A stretch of DNA of 64,000 nt from Sipunculus nudus (GCA_026874595.1 CM049306.1:98569642-98633641), one strand, 5' to 3'; positions 24,241-36,820 are shown, numbered from the stretch's first letter. Translations and numbers: made by a program. The notes: a model not told the origin generated them from the letters alone.

Positions 24241-27200
24241 CAACGTGAAGTAAGTTTATACAGATGTGGGGAGGCAATTAAGACAGATTAATCAAACATA
24301 ACAAGGTATGATTTCCCCTCTATCGACACAGGATGAAAACAGTCCTCGGAAATAAAAAAAGCGGTTTAAAAAAAAACTGCGCCCCTAAATTTGTATACTG
24401 TTAATAATCCAGAGAACTGATGATTCATATATGCATTTAACGGCCGTGAGGTAATACCTTAGATCGAAGAAAAGACTAAAGAGATATTGCATGACGACCA
24501 GAAAAATAAGACAATAAATAAAATATTCGAGGTGTGAGGTTAATGATTTACGATCAAAACCGTATTCATTTCAAATGATCTCACAAGCCAATACATTCGG
24601 ATAAAAGTTGACGAGTTCAATATATTAATTTTTAGAAATCAAAAGTACTGGTATATGACAAGGATTTTTAAATATACTAATTTATAAATATTTAAATAAA
24701 GAATCCTACGTGATACATTGAACAAAATATAAAATATGTTTACATAACGGCCGTAGTTGTATTTAATGCAAGCAAATTAGATATTTAAAATGACTGAAAA
24801 AAATAGGTTTTTGATTCTCATACAAAAGATGATCAGCTTAATAGATAAAATGTTTAATTTTTTCAAAATCAAACGTGAGTGAGAGTTTGATATCGGTCAA
24901 AAAGCTGTTTTGTACGAAAGGCCCCGATAAGCAAATGAAGCTTGTTTGGGCAAAAAGGTCCCAGTTGTTTGTTAAGCAGATATAACAGGCGAATTAATAA
25001 ACCTAATGAAGTGATGGCACATAATAACAAATAGTTTGTTACTAAAAGCAATAAGGTATTCTGAAGGAAGTTTTCCTTACTTCACTTTTCAGAACTTTTC
25101 GAGCCTTTCGGGTATGCATATAAGTATATTTCCCTTGTCTTGTGTAAAATATATTAAAGACAAAAATACTAATCACATTGTATCATAGGAGGTCCTTGGA
25201 TGCACAAGAACGTATTCCATCTTCGATTCCGGTTTCAGCATTCTTTGTAAACACAATACATGGGAATCAATTTCAATTCTCCGTCTTAGTTTACATCAGG
25301 AAGCCTAAGACTGAGCCTACACAGTTTATAGTAGAATGCACGGGCAGTGTGTTCAGCATTTGTCACATGATGCCGTTTTCACGTGTATAATTTCTTTTAA
25401 AGATTTTCGTATGATTAAAACAATTAAGGACTTTTTCTTCATACAAAGGATACAAGGAGAAGTACCCTTACACCATTTCTTGTGCAGGTCCTCGAACACT
25501 ACATAGCAACGACCGTAACAGGTTTAGGAATTAATACATTTTATGGATCTAATATAAATTTAGACAACTTTTGGATTGTTTTCAAGGAAACAGGATTTTA
25601 CCAAGGTTACTGTCTTAAGGTGTAAATGTGTGGATGTTGTGACAGAGAAGCCAACGTTTTTGTTAGCTGTATTCCAATTTGTCGATTATGCCGATGATTG
25701 TTCGCGCTTTTTCATAATCGATTAATTTGTTGCATCTTTAAATAATCGATTACAATCAACGATGCATGAACATGCAAAGAAACGGTATTTTATAGAAAAT
25801 ATATTTCAATCTTGAACTTAGCTGCAAGTGTCATCATCCTGATCATTGCTTAGATCTATTATATGACCATAACTATTCGTTGTGATTTAGTGTCTGTTTT
25901 ATAATAGCACCTGTCTGCTTTTAACATACAAACCGGATATACAAATTCGTGAATACTGACTTGCACAGCAGATATCATGGAAATATAGAAATTACATAAA
26001 ATAATCGATAAATAATCGATCAGCGGTCTTTTTTATTTCTTTCATTGAAGAAGTCTTATTTCCGGTACAGCTGGACAGTACGTTCCTCAACAGGGGAATT
26101 TTAAAGTCTGCGGCTGTAGGACTGTTTAGAAGACAATGCTAACGTGATCAACTGGAATGATTAATTAAATTCTCAATGCTTCGGTAAAGAACATGTCTCA
26201 AACAGTCGAAAAAAAACTGTTTCGTCACATTTTGGATCATTTGTCTCATATAAAATAGAGGAAGGTAAGACATTAATTTTCACTCAGGCGTCGCTTGTAA
26301 AAAAAAAGGCATCCGAACACAGGTATTTTAACACTGAACATGGTATGAGAGCTTTTTTAAATGGTACAATACAATATAATTTTAATGTAAATACTGATAA
26401 TATTTTAATGTAATTAAGTCTTACAAACTGTCCGTGGTTGTCACATAACAAGATGGCCCCTTGTGCGTGGATACCGACCATGAATCCATTTATTCCATAT
26501 CCAGGCTATATTTAATCAGACACCAAAGGAGGAACCTATTTTAATTATTTTGTCTGAATTGTTTCCCCTATGTCTGACTACAGTTACTTCTTCATTTAAA
26601 TTTGCGAAATGTCATCCTTATAAAAACAATGAAACAGGCTCGACAGACATCGAACGAGTCTGCGCGGATATATACTATCATTATGTTGCTTCTTCCTGGT
26701 CTTTGAAGAAACTTCTTCATACGAGACTGAAAAATTCATGCCAACTTGGAAAAGAAGAGATGTAGGTCGGTTTTACTAAATGTACATCCTGATTGGAAGC
26801 TATGCTTTTGTTTCACGCCAGGTGCAGAAATCCCACAGTCCTTCTGTCGTCCCCTCACTGGCAAAACCAATCATCAGCCGAACTTTATAAAACCGTGCCG
26901 GGCATTGAAAGCTATACATGGAAGAACTTGTGTTGCATTTTTAACATATATTTAATTTCTTATTTTGATATTGAATTGACATATCGTTATTTGTTTTATT
27001 AATATCATGGGGTAACAAGTTTCAGATGGTAATATATTTTAAATATAAACCCTGAATAGTTTTTCATTGAATCTCAGCATCTTCATCGCGACATAGAAGA
27101 ACAATGTACCAAGTTTAACATGATATAAACTTTAGTTGGACCTTAACAGTTTAAAACGTTTTCAATAGTTATAAATGTAGGTGTATTTAATAATATATGG

Positions 27201-27350
27201 ATAAACCATGTGCATACCTTATATGCTTTCCAAGAAATATGTATGAATATTTCAATGATTCAGTTTCATGTGTGAAACTTGGTGAGTTCCCATACACTTT
27301 TCGAACAAGATTAGGGCTTAATGCTTGCATTACAACATTTGAAAGAGCCT
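24241..27350. other. AT-rich non-coding stretch
   Basis: No supported gene. Around 25,690-26,030 several ATAATCGATTA and ATAATCGAT motifs occur in both orientations and resemble the subterminal motifs of the hAT-like element at 968-1847, but no clear ends could be fixed. Confidence 0.4.
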
Positions 27351-27352
27351 CA

Positions 27353-27475
27353 CTAACCAAGTGTATCAAGATTGTCTATGCCTTCGACGTGGACATAGTC
27401 ATCCGGGAGCGGTATTTCGGCTTCATATTTGTCGCTATGGTTCCAATCGCCACCAAACTCCAATTTCCAATTCAT
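27353..27475 (-). other. orphan 40-codon coding-like ORF
   Basis: The frame runs from ATG (27473-27475) to TAG (27353-27355) on the minus strand. It starts MNWKLEFGGDWNHSDKYEAE and continues IPLPDDYVHVEGIDNLD. Codon third positions are richer in C and G than the AT-rich surroundings, which is unusual for chance sequence. It is acidic and has no signal peptide or cysteines. The opposite strand is open too (part of a 101-codon frame). No family was recognised. It could be an isolated exon or a relic. Confidence 0.2.
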
Positions 27476-27519
27476 GAGTTGAGATTATCCTCGGAGTGTT
27501 GAGGAGTGTATTGTTAGTA

Positions 27520-28380
27520 TGGTATTCATAACTGTCCAGGTCTGATTATTTAGTGTGTTTCGTTTCTCATGACAAACCGGTAAAAAGAAGAAAAAAAGGA
27601 AAAGTCATTTTTTTGGTGAAGTTAGTAAATCTCACATATGGTTTCTTACTTACTAAATAACGTGGTCCCCTTTTCAGGTCAGCAGTCTCTAATCAGCAGT
27701 GCTCTGCTTATATACACATATACAAAGCGGACATTTTTTTATCCTCGGTCATGTTAGGGATGAGAAATCAGGCTGGCCGCTGGTGTGATACATGGATACA
27801 TTCGTTAGACCAATGGAGATTGATCATACGACAGAAACCTTTTCAATCAATCTTTATTAAATTCAGGCTCAGAAAGTTTGGAAATTGTGATGTATTATAT
27901 ATATATCTGTGGTGTATACCCAGGTGTGAATTCACAGGTGTCCGTATTCTGCAATTGATACATTATCCTAAAATTAAACGCACAGCGGCATTTCTAGAGA
28001 AGATATGCTATCATATCATCATAATTATATTAAGAAAGGAAAACATATAGGTATTTCAACATCTTTGTGTGCATTTAATATCATAATATAAGAAAAATAT
28101 AAATCACTCTGGCTGTGCCATTACGATTTCTGATTGACAATTATGTTTTTTTAGCTTTCTTGTTGCAAAAATTGGATTCTTGCTTGGATTAGCTGGTAAT
28201 GGGATTGTGTTGATGGACTCATCTCAGCGAGTGTATTTAGTTTTTATCAGATTTGTATATGGAAGAAACCCTATTAATTTTAAGTCACGTATTCATCTGC
28301 ATGAGAATAAAAACAGCATTCATCTACTAAGTAAATCTGCAGAAAGTATGAAATTAATAAGATAGTTAGCAGTGAAAATA
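27520..28380. other. AT-rich non-coding stretch
   Basis: No supported gene. The open frames have no recognisable protein character. Confidence 0.45.
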
Positions 28381-28800
28381 TAACAAAACGGAAGGAGAGG
28401 GGACCGGTGGCTCACAACTTGTAGTTGAGCTCTTTGATGCGACGACATATAAAAAGCCGTTTCATTATCCTTTACTACCTGCATGTGCTGGGGTCCCATA
28501 ACCGCTCCCGGATTAATCAAACAAGCCGTATATCGATCATTACCTGATAAAGCTTTTCAAGATCAGAGTCAACTGGGGACACCAGGCTTTAATTACATGT
28601 CCTCTTATAACAGCATTAAAGGCGACCCACGTGTACTTCTGTACGTCGAATTTCAGCAGACAGGCACGCGTTTTGTTGGGTGAATTCCCGTTTCTGCTGT
28701 ATAGACAGTGCTGTCATACAGACGATGCCCTGCGCCATCCTCGACTGGGGGTTAATGTAATTATGAATTCGTCTGATGGTTAGAAATAAACATTTGATGT
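28381..28800. other. GC-richer island, candidate regulatory block
   Basis: Composition is distinctly more balanced than the flanks. It contains GGATTAATC (Otx/bicoid-like TAATCC core), TTAATTACATG, TTAATGTAATTATG and CCACGTGTA motifs. Both strands and several frames are open, which is what a short compositionally balanced non-coding block would give. Conservation is the deciding test. Confidence 0.25.
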
Positions 28801-31800
28801 TGATCAAGGTGGCTGTATCGGATCTGTGATGTCATATCCTTTCGGAAACACATGACCATCAAGGCTTTGCTACTTCATTACAAGTAACTGGAAGGCACGG
28901 GTACATCGTGAACGGCAAGGTGTCACTGCATATCAGTATCTGAATAGAGTTTTGCTGAAAATAAAAATATAAGATCGAATGAAGCTGGAATCCAAAAAGA
29001 TTAAGAATATTTTTTTCACATATACATACAACATAAAATGGAATTAAAAAAAGACGCATAAAAACTAACGACACATGAATATGTAGGAGAGATTGAAGAG
29101 ATAAATGACACTGGTGAATGCAAATGCTTGTAGGTGGTCAGCTGAATGACAGATCATTCACATTAGCGTGATTCATTCTTTTCCCTTGTAGTAGGCATAA
29201 TATTAAACTTCGAGTATTCAGACACCCTAATATCCGCCAAGGTCCTGATAATGGACACCCGTCACTCCTAACCAACTCCATCATAATTCAGATTTAGAAC
29301 AAAGGAGGCCCTAATAACAAAACTAGTTTGACAACGGCCAGGATTAATTTTAAGAAATTCCTTAAAATAAGAACATTATTATGCTGATCCAGGTTACCTT
29401 TATAATAGTTTGGATGGGTCCAAGGGTGTAAAACAATTTCTCCACAGAAATGGAAAAAAATTGAAAAAAAATCCGTTTATAACATAGTAATGCGGGACCT
29501 TGATGAGAAATGACTCGTGCCTTAAGCAAAACCAAGAGAGAGCAAAAAAAGAAATAATCTTTAAATAAAATAACTGAATGTTTGCGATTTTTCCTTTAAT
29601 ACCTTCAGGGTAGAAACACCTTCACACCCTTCATAAGCTCGTTCACTTCATGCTTCCGGTCGTGGTATGGGACACGGGAACCAGTCTAAACTTTTAAATT
29701 GATGTTCACAAAAGAGCTAGAAAATTATCTGTTATAATTTTGCTAACGCGAAGCCTTCAGGTTGTACTGACGGTAAGTTTAATAATGCCGAACTGTTATC
29801 TCAAATGCTGTAAAGATATTTATGTACTTATGTGCTTTGACCAGCTGTTTGATCGCATGCTACTGCATTACTTCAGTTTGGAGAACATCTTATTGGTCTT
29901 GATGATAGTTTAATATTAAAAATGCTTTATTTTGAGTATATGTAAACACCTTCACTTCATTGTATCCCATAACAGTGTATATTTAGGGTGCAAGTTTTTC
30001 ACCACAAGAGTCTTTGAGGAGATATTTTGCATTTACAAAACATGTCTATCATTATGAGGCGGTTTTAGCAAATTTTGGAAATCGCACGAGTTTAAGGCTC
30101 ATCCTGCATGCGTGCTTGCTTCATGTGAAAACCTGCTATCAATTATCTTATTATAACGAAAAATATTTAACCCACTGAAAAGTGGGTAGATTTCCTAATT
30201 TCAGTGGGTTTACTTGAGGAAATGTGGATTTCGTTACGTTCTGAGAGGTAACCCTCAGTAGAAGTCTAAAGTTCGTCTGTTCGGGACACATCAATATAAC
30301 GTGAAAAGTGGACCTAACTGGGCTGGAGAACTAAGAGTGGTCCAAAAAGGAAATTCTTGTAGGCGTATGGCCGGCTGACGCCATGCATCTTCTGGAGGGA
30401 TTCGTTAAGGACTGATTGTTTTCGAAATGTGCGGCATTTGTGTGTCGAAAAAAGTAAACTTAAACCGGCATGCACGAGTTAAATGCCCTTCTTGAGCTAT
30501 TTAATTTATTTCCATTGATTTTATGATTTGACACTTTCTGATACAATTAAAGGTTATGTAGCTTGCCATCATTTATGTAAATGAGTGCCCTTTCAAAGAA
30601 AGGCAACTAACACAAACTGAACTAAAAGCATAATTTTTTTTTAAATGTTTAACAGAGAGAAGGGATAGCTTTTTCTTCTTTTTTTTTTTCTTTTTTTTTT
30701 ACAATGGGTGGCAGCCATTTAGGAATCTATGGCCACGTACAAGTGAGCGTCAGAGTGCCTTTACATCTTGCAACGAGGACTGCACTGTAAGGCTCTATGA
30801 GGATGCAAATATTTTCGTTATTTTGACAACCCCCCAATGGCTTTTAAGTACGCTGACACTTGACATAAATCAGACAAATAGTTACCTTGTTTGGCACACT
30901 TTCTAACGATACCTGCCATGTGCGAGAAAAAGTTCCATTATAACATACCAGTTAAGCTCTCTGCTTGTTTTTGAAAATCTGACCCATGAATACAAGCATG
31001 TCTCTCTTGGGTTACTAGACAGCAGCCAGATTTCAAGCGATAGAGGAAATCACTCGTTACAGACTGCCATTTAGGTTTTTGACATCATTTGTAACCTTAT
31101 GTTAAGATTATAGGCTATTTACAAATTATCAATGCAACAGAACGGATCTCAGTTGTTTTACATTCCCCCGTACTGATTGTATCAAGTTAAACTAACCAGC
31201 CTCACATAGTGCCCACTGAGTTGTGTATTCACGGCTAGGCCGAACTTTAAACCAACAGAAGAACAACCATGAGGCGTGGTCGAGCCATGACAATTATAAT
31301 AAGCGGACATCAGAGGCCTGGATGGTTGTTTTGCTACAAACTCGAATCTCCCCGCTGGCGTTCAAGACCTCTTTTCTCCTGGTCTTCCGGTTTCTAAAAT
31401 ATCTATAAACAACCCAGCGCCACTACCGGAGTCATGGAGAACAACTCGCATGTATTATTTCAAAGTCCTTGTAAAGTAAATAAAATGTAGATTAAAAATT
31501 TTCTCAAGCGAATAGAAGAACAATAGGCAAAATTCCGCCATGAAAAACGTTTATCGACAGGGAGGCATATATGAAAACATACTGATGTATATATATATTA
31601 TATATACAAGGTGGAGGTATAATAACTAACGAAAATGTCATATACTTGTATTATTTTTAACAAATGTATGACTTACTTGAAAATGAAATGATAGATAATT
31701 TTATACCAGAGCCAATGTTTGCATATCCGGTTTTGAAAAATGCACGCTATGAATCCTATATCATATACAAGACTGATTAACTTCCTTTAATTGCTTCCCC

Positions 31801-32198
31801 GCCATTACTTACAAAAGTCTGCAGCTGTTAATAGCTTATCCAGGGGTATATGGTCATTTACTCATTAGACTGGTGTATTGGTTGTCTAATCATTCCGGTT
31901 CAGGCTTGTCATAATCACGGTTTTCTTTTCATCCAAATGAACTGATGATGAATACGTTGATGTCGTCATCAGTTTGGTCTTTTCATGAGTTGATATTCAT
32001 TCAATACGTGCCTTGTCATTGCCTCGTTCAGCATGGACGTGACCCGAACAGTTCATCAGCATTTATTTTAGTTGGGAACCAAAGAGTAATCAATCCCTCG
32101 GGACCAGTGGTTCTTGACATTCCTGGATAACTGTTACGAACTCTTCAAAGAACATGGACCAGTTCCATAGTTCTGTTTCCAACACGCTATGGAGACAC
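28801..32198. other. non-coding stretch with scattered GC-richer patches
   Basis: No gene could be supported. A hairpin lies at 30169-30210 and a poly(T) tract near 30,680-30,700. GC-richer patches at about 31,200-31,430 and 31,880-32,130 contain no recognised protein and could be regulatory. Confidence 0.4.
30169..30210. repeat. short perfect inverted repeat (12-bp stem, 18-nt loop)
   Basis: AACCCACTGAAA at 30169-30180 pairs with TTTCAGTGGGTT at 30199-30210. Confidence 0.7.
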
Positions 32199-32590
32199 CA
32201 GCGGCGTACCTAAGGGGGGGGGGCGGGTTGTAGGGCGGCAGGGGCGGTCCGCCCCGGGCGGCACATTTTTGGGGGGGGGGGCGGCATTTCGAGGAATTAG
32301 TATAATGAGTGGCACAAGGAATTCCTAAAAAAAATACAAATTGTCGTTTTTGTCCCATGTTCAAGTATTCCAGGGATTATAAACTGGACAATGGAACCTA
32401 CCAAATGATTAGCGAACGATTTGTACATTTTTTAGGGCGGCATTTTTGGGATTTAGTATAATCAGTGGCATAAGTAGTTCCTCAAAAAATTCAAATTCGG
32501 CCTTTTGTCCCTTTTCAATAATTTCAGGGATTAAACAGTTGGCAGTGGAACCAACAAAATTATTTGCGGACGATTTCTATAGAGGGAAGC
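32199..32590 (+). mobile_element. truncated hAT-type 5' end with internal tandem duplication
   Basis: CAGCGGCGTACC at 32199-32210 has the CAGNGGCGTA form common at ends of hAT elements related to ZMYM-type transposases. It is followed by long G-runs and GGTCCGCCCCGGGCGGCA. A subterminal unit is present twice: GGGCGGCATTTCGAGGAATT with agtataatgagtggca, and GGGCGGCATTTTTGGGATTT with agtataatcagtggca, each leading to a ttttgtccc motif. No opposite end with an inverted CGCCNCTG was found downstream, so this is a solo end. Confidence 0.6.
32214..32244 (+). other. predicted G-quadruplex tract
   Basis: Four or more runs of at least three G with short loops: a ten-G run, then CGGG, TTGTA, GGG, CGGCA, GGGG. 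It lies within the hAT terminal sequence. Confidence 0.6.
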
Positions 32591-33740
32591 TATACGCAAA
32601 AAAGAAATACATATCTGTAGTTATTCTTTGTTAAGGTCTGTGAGAATAGGATTATATATCTCAGAGAAGAAAACGAATTGTATTGTTTCGAGAATCAACG
32701 CATTACAAACAAAAGTGAGGACCGACTTAAAAGAAATACAATGCTTTCACCGTCTCCCAAACTCATGCCCGTGGGTAGTCAACTGGTTTCCTTTAACCCG
32801 AAAAAAAATGATGACGGTCCATTTCAGTCTCAACCACGCGGAAACATATTGAGGGGGAAGCCAGTCTAAAGGAAGATAATTACTGTAGAAGATGTCTTTT
32901 TCGAATGTCATCGACCTTCTTTCTTTCCTATTTATTAAGAAACATTCTGTGGACGGGACAGTATTTCCAGGTGGCGCCTTTTGAAATATTCGGAGTATTT
33001 CCTCTGGCATTCACGAAAATTTCATGAGAGAAAGGGAAGGAACTTTACACCTGCGAAGGTGGCTTTCATACTATATGACTTCGTTCCGTTTTCCAATATG
33101 TCTGGCAGGTGATTTAATATATTTCATTCTGCTACATTGGCTGATATAAAAATAGTCTTTACAAAACACTGCAGCAGGCATCATATTAGTTTCACTTTAA
33201 CAGGTGACTTTCGCATTTGTTTGTCAGTTTTTTATTGTTTTTATAGATTTTTGTATAAATAACCTTATTTCATTATGATATAATTTCTGCAGCAAAATTT
33301 GATCACCACGACACCGCAATCCTCCTCATCCACCATGGTTTTGAAAATAAAGTATCACCTTCAAAACTCTTCACTCTAAGATATAATCTAAACGGCATTC
33401 TCCATAATTGCTTTTGATACCTGACAGACAAGGTTTCTTAGCATAATACCAGACATACTTATAATTAAGCCTGAAACATATATTTGGAAAGCAATCGTCA
33501 TTTTCTTGTCCCCATGTGCATAATAAGCCTCACAGCGATAAGCGGGTGACATAAGGATAAATGTGTCAATGTAAAACATACCCCCCAAACATTCATGCAA
33601 AGAAGACTTGTCATGGGGCCTTGTGTGTTGTCAGACTGCAGTACCTCCAGTAGAGTACAATGTTCACCAGAGGTTCATCTTAGGTACTTAAACCTTAGTT
33701 TTTATTAATTTAAGAGGGGTTATGCTTTACAGCAAGATAT
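32591..33740. other. non-coding stretch
   Basis: No gene supported. The section at about 33,290-33,600 is less AT-biased and contains ATGCAAA and TTATAATTAAG motifs. A regulatory role is possible but unproven. Confidence 0.4.
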
Positions 33741-33917
33741 TCATCAACCGTTTAGTTCAGCTGACTGTGAGCTATAGCGATCACCCTCTTACCGTCGTCC
33801 GTCCAGTTGTCCGGACTTCCTTCCGTTAACAGGACACAAATCGTAACCGTAAGACCCAGAAACTTGTAACTGTACATCATAGGAGGTCTAAGGCAAATTT
33901 CTAAGAAACCCAAAATT

Positions 33918-33932
33918 AGGTCATGGTGACCT
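33918..33932. promoter_or_regulatory. ERE-like site AGGTCATGGTGACCT
   Basis: Perfect AGGTCA inverted repeat with 3-bp spacer TGG in array 2. Confidence 0.5.
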
Positions 33933-34532
33933 ATATCTCGTGGCCTACGGGCCAAAAACATGAGTTTGAGCACCAACCACAATCAGACGGGGCAAAAATT
34001 GTATCCATTAGGCCTAGAATCTTCTTACATAACATCCAGGAAGGTCCTAGGCGAATGTCCTTTGACACATGACCTGTATTCTGCAACCTATAGGAAAAAG
34101 ATGTTATATGAGCACCATGAATGTCAGATGGGCACAAATCGTATCTGTTTCGCCGAGAATCATCTAATGCAATATCTAGGGAGTTTCTAGGCAAATCTTC
34201 CTGGAAATCAGTAATTAGGTCATGGTGACATATATTTCGCAATCTAGGCTATATGCCGAAATCATGATTTTGAGCACCAAGACAGTCTGACGGGGCACAA
34301 ATTGTATCCATTAGAATCTTCTAACATAACATTCAGGAAGGTCCCAGGCAAATGTTCTGGAAACATGAAATTAAGTCACACTGACCTATATTCTGCAACC
34401 TACAGGAAAAAAATATGTAAAATGAGCATCCTTAATATGTCAGATGGGCACAAATTGTATGCATTACGCCCAGAATATTTTAAAGCAACATCCATGTAGA
34501 TTCTAGGCAAATCTCCTTGTGAACCTGAAATA

Positions 34533-34547
34533 AGGTCATAGTGACCT
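34533..34547. promoter_or_regulatory. ERE-like site AGGTCATAGTGACCT
   Basis: Perfect AGGTCA inverted repeat with spacer TAG in array 2. Neighbouring units carry one-base-broken versions at 34217 and 34373. Confidence 0.5.
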
Positions 34548-35289
34548 AATGTGCCATATTCTGTGAGCTATAAGCCAAACATATGAATTTGAACACCAAG
34601 ACAGACAAGGTACAAAATGTATCTCTTATTCTTAGAACCTTCTATTGTAAAGTCAAGGGAGGTCGTTAGCAAGTCTCCTTTGAATCATGTAATAATGGAA
34701 CTTAATTCTTATAAAACATTTCAAATACAGTCAGATCGCACACCAATATCGTATCCTTAAGCGCTAAAATCTTCCAACACAACAGCCAAGGAGATCTGGG
34801 CAAATCCCACAGGAAACCTGCACTTTACAGGCCAAAAACATTATTTGAGCCTAAGGTCCTTGGCAAATCTCATTTTATATTTAAAATAAGGTCATGGGAC
34901 CTATATTGTGCAAGCTACTGTCATACTGGCCAGAAGCATGATTTTGAGCAATCAGACAGGGCACAAATTGTATCCATTTGCCCAAGACTCTTCTAACATA
35001 ATTTTCAGGAAGGTCCTTGGCAAATCTGCTTGGAAACCTGAAATTCGGTCGGGGGGACCTATATTCTGAGAGCTATGGACCAGACTGTGGAAACCAAGAA
35101 GGACTGGGTACAGATTGTACCATTTTCGTTGGTACCTTATGCTGTAAAATCTAGGAGGATCCTTGGCAAGTCTCCTTTGAATCCAGGAATTTTTATTTTC
35201 CTCCCGTTTTACAGCATAGTAACATTAGCCATAGGCTATTCTCACAAACGATTTATAACATTAATACAAGAAATGAGCACCCATTGCCC

Positions 35290-35695
35290 ATGGGCCACTT
35301 GTTGTAGAATATATGTGATTCCGGCTACCTTTATGTACATATTTATGAACTTCAGCTAATTACTGATTAGTAAAGTTCCAATAACTCTTCTGTGATGGAT
35401 GTATGAGCTCGTTTATCTACAAGCTATTAGTAAACACGGTACATGCACTGTTGACAAACAAAAAATCCATGAAACCTAATGTGTTTAGTTGCATATGTTT
35501 AAATGTTACTAGTTGCAAAACGGCCTTTTAAAAACTCTGGTAAAACTGTCTTGTCGCCAGATGTCCTTGTTGAATGTGTTCGGATTGTTTTTTATTAAAT
35601 AAAAAAAAGTGGTTTTATACAAAGCGATCAGCCTGTTAGCTATAGAATCGGCGTTTCTGGCATTTTTTTTATAAATAGGTCCCATGGATTATATT
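35290..35695 (+). repeat. dispersed ~400-bp repeat, copy 3 of 3
   Basis: Landmarks: gtagaatatatgtgattccgg, tctgtgatgga, TTAGTAAACACGG (35427) followed by ctgttgacaaacaaa, GATGTCCTTGTTGAATGTG (35560), and gaatcggcgtttctggc. Here it directly follows array 2, which suggests the array and this tail may be one composite element. Confidence 0.65.
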
Positions 35696-35770
35696 TAGTT
35701 TACTGGCGTCGGGTATCGGCATAGGCTCCTGTGTGTGCTTACCTATTGTTTGGTTTTCATATATACAGGT

Positions 35771-36180
35771 ATACTGTTGTAGCCTTTCTGTTCGCAATGG
35801 TATTAAGTTCGCGAAAGGGAAATTATCGCGAAAATAAGACCCTAGTGAATAAGATGGGAAGTCATAAAGCAAAATTTTGTTATATAAATGATAATAGGTC
35901 TTGTATATTACCCTTAAATCAGAGACTGCTATAATAAATGATACAAAATTTTCTGCCGAAAATGAACAAGAAAAACACTTGTTCGATGTTGCTTTGAGTC
36001 GTCATCCATTTTTCCGATTTGCGTACAGATTATGTAATAGAACTTATTCATATTAGTTATATTGGATATAATCTCTGGTGTTAACGCGAGGGGCAAATCG
36101 CGAAAATTGAACCCTCGCGAAACACTAAAATGTGAAAATCGCGAAATTTAACCACGTGAATATGAAGCCAACCACAGTAT
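35771..36180 (+). mobile_element. ~410-bp MITE with ACTGTGGT-type ends, copy 1
   Basis: The left end is ATACTGTTGTAGCC and the right end AACCACAGTAT, short inverted termini of the form atACTGTGGT. The interior has repeated TCGCGAAA blocks near both ends (ttcgcgaaaggg..attatcgcgaaaat and cgcgaaaattgaaccctcgcgaaa) and gtgaatatgaagccaacc before the right end. A homologous copy lies inverted at 47982-48394, and a fragment (ggtgaaatcgcgaaagtttaaccc) near 39,641. Confidence 0.65.
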
Positions 36181-36459
36181 TCAACCATTACTTAACCAAT
36201 TTTCATGAAACTTTGTGGATGGGTGGCAACTAGGAGAAGACCCCGTCACATTTTAAGGGTCAACATTCCTTAGGAGAGGCCAGGATTCCAATAGGTTTGT
36301 TTTACTTTGTCAAAGGTATGAGCTCTATTTAGTACCATTCTAATTTGTTTACGTAACAGTCTGTTCGTGTGAGTATTATCCGACACTGAACGATTTCGCC
36401 GCTACTGTCACCCGCCTAGCAGGCTGTGTTATAACAAAATGAAGCAAGAAGTAACGCAT
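36181..36459. other. short non-coding spacer
   Basis: Contains aaccaattttcatgaaactttgtgg, a phrase of the kind found in dispersed invertebrate repeats. Nothing else is supported. Confidence 0.35.
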
Positions 36460-36812
36460 AATATCAACCGGCTTCTGTGGCTTAGGGGTTGAGCGCAGGA
36501 CTCAAACCCGGGAGATCGAGGGATCGAATCTCAGCTGAGGCGGTGAGATTTTTCACAGTAGGCCCCCACCCAGGGTGAGCGCTCTGCAGGCTTAATGGGA
36601 GGCTGTGCCCATAAGTCGTGTTTCATTCACAAACGAGTGCGCCTTTCGGGGGTTCCTCGGTGTTATGACCCAGTCATGGGGATGACACACACCCAGGGCC
36701 CACAACGGTAGGTATACCGAACCTGATTGACGCCAGGAAAAATCGGATATAAGCCCCTGTCACGTAGTGCGGTTACCTCCACCAAAACAAAAATCTTAAA
36801 AAAAAAAAAAAA
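36460..36812 (+). mobile_element. tRNA-derived SINE, copy 1
   Basis: The tRNA-like head at about 36470-36540 has a box A-like GTGGCTTAGGGGTTGAGCGC and a box B-like GGATCGAATCT. A body follows with CACCCAGGGTGAGCGCTCTG, acaaacgagtgcgcctt and gcggttacctccac, and the element ends in a long A-run. Flanking TAACGCAT at 36452-36459 and 36813-36820 is a likely target-site duplication. A second member is at 55536-55900. Confidence 0.85.
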
Positions 36813-36820
36813 TAACGCAT

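Larger units (their letters stand above)
33741..35200 (+). repeat. degenerate ~155-bp tandem repeat carrying AGGTCA palindromes (array 2, inverted relative to array 1)
   Basis: Recurring order: AGGTCATGGTGACCTATAT, gccaaaaacatgattttgagc, gacagtcagatggggcacaa, attgtatccatta, agaatcttctaacataac, aggaaggtcctaggcaaatc, aacctgaaat, then the next site. Sites lie at 33918, about 34059, 34217, 34373, 34533, about 34887 and 35045. The reverse complement of this unit matches array 1 at 18.3-20.2 kb landmark by landmark. Confidence 0.8.

Noticed and set aside
25690-26030. another hAT-like MITE based on ATAATCGATTA motifs
   Set aside because: Motifs occur in both orientations but paired ends and target duplication could not be defined.
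36470-36541. functional tRNA gene
   Set aside because: The tRNA-like head has imperfect stems and is followed by a conserved body and A-tail. It is a SINE. The same applies at 55,538-55,610.
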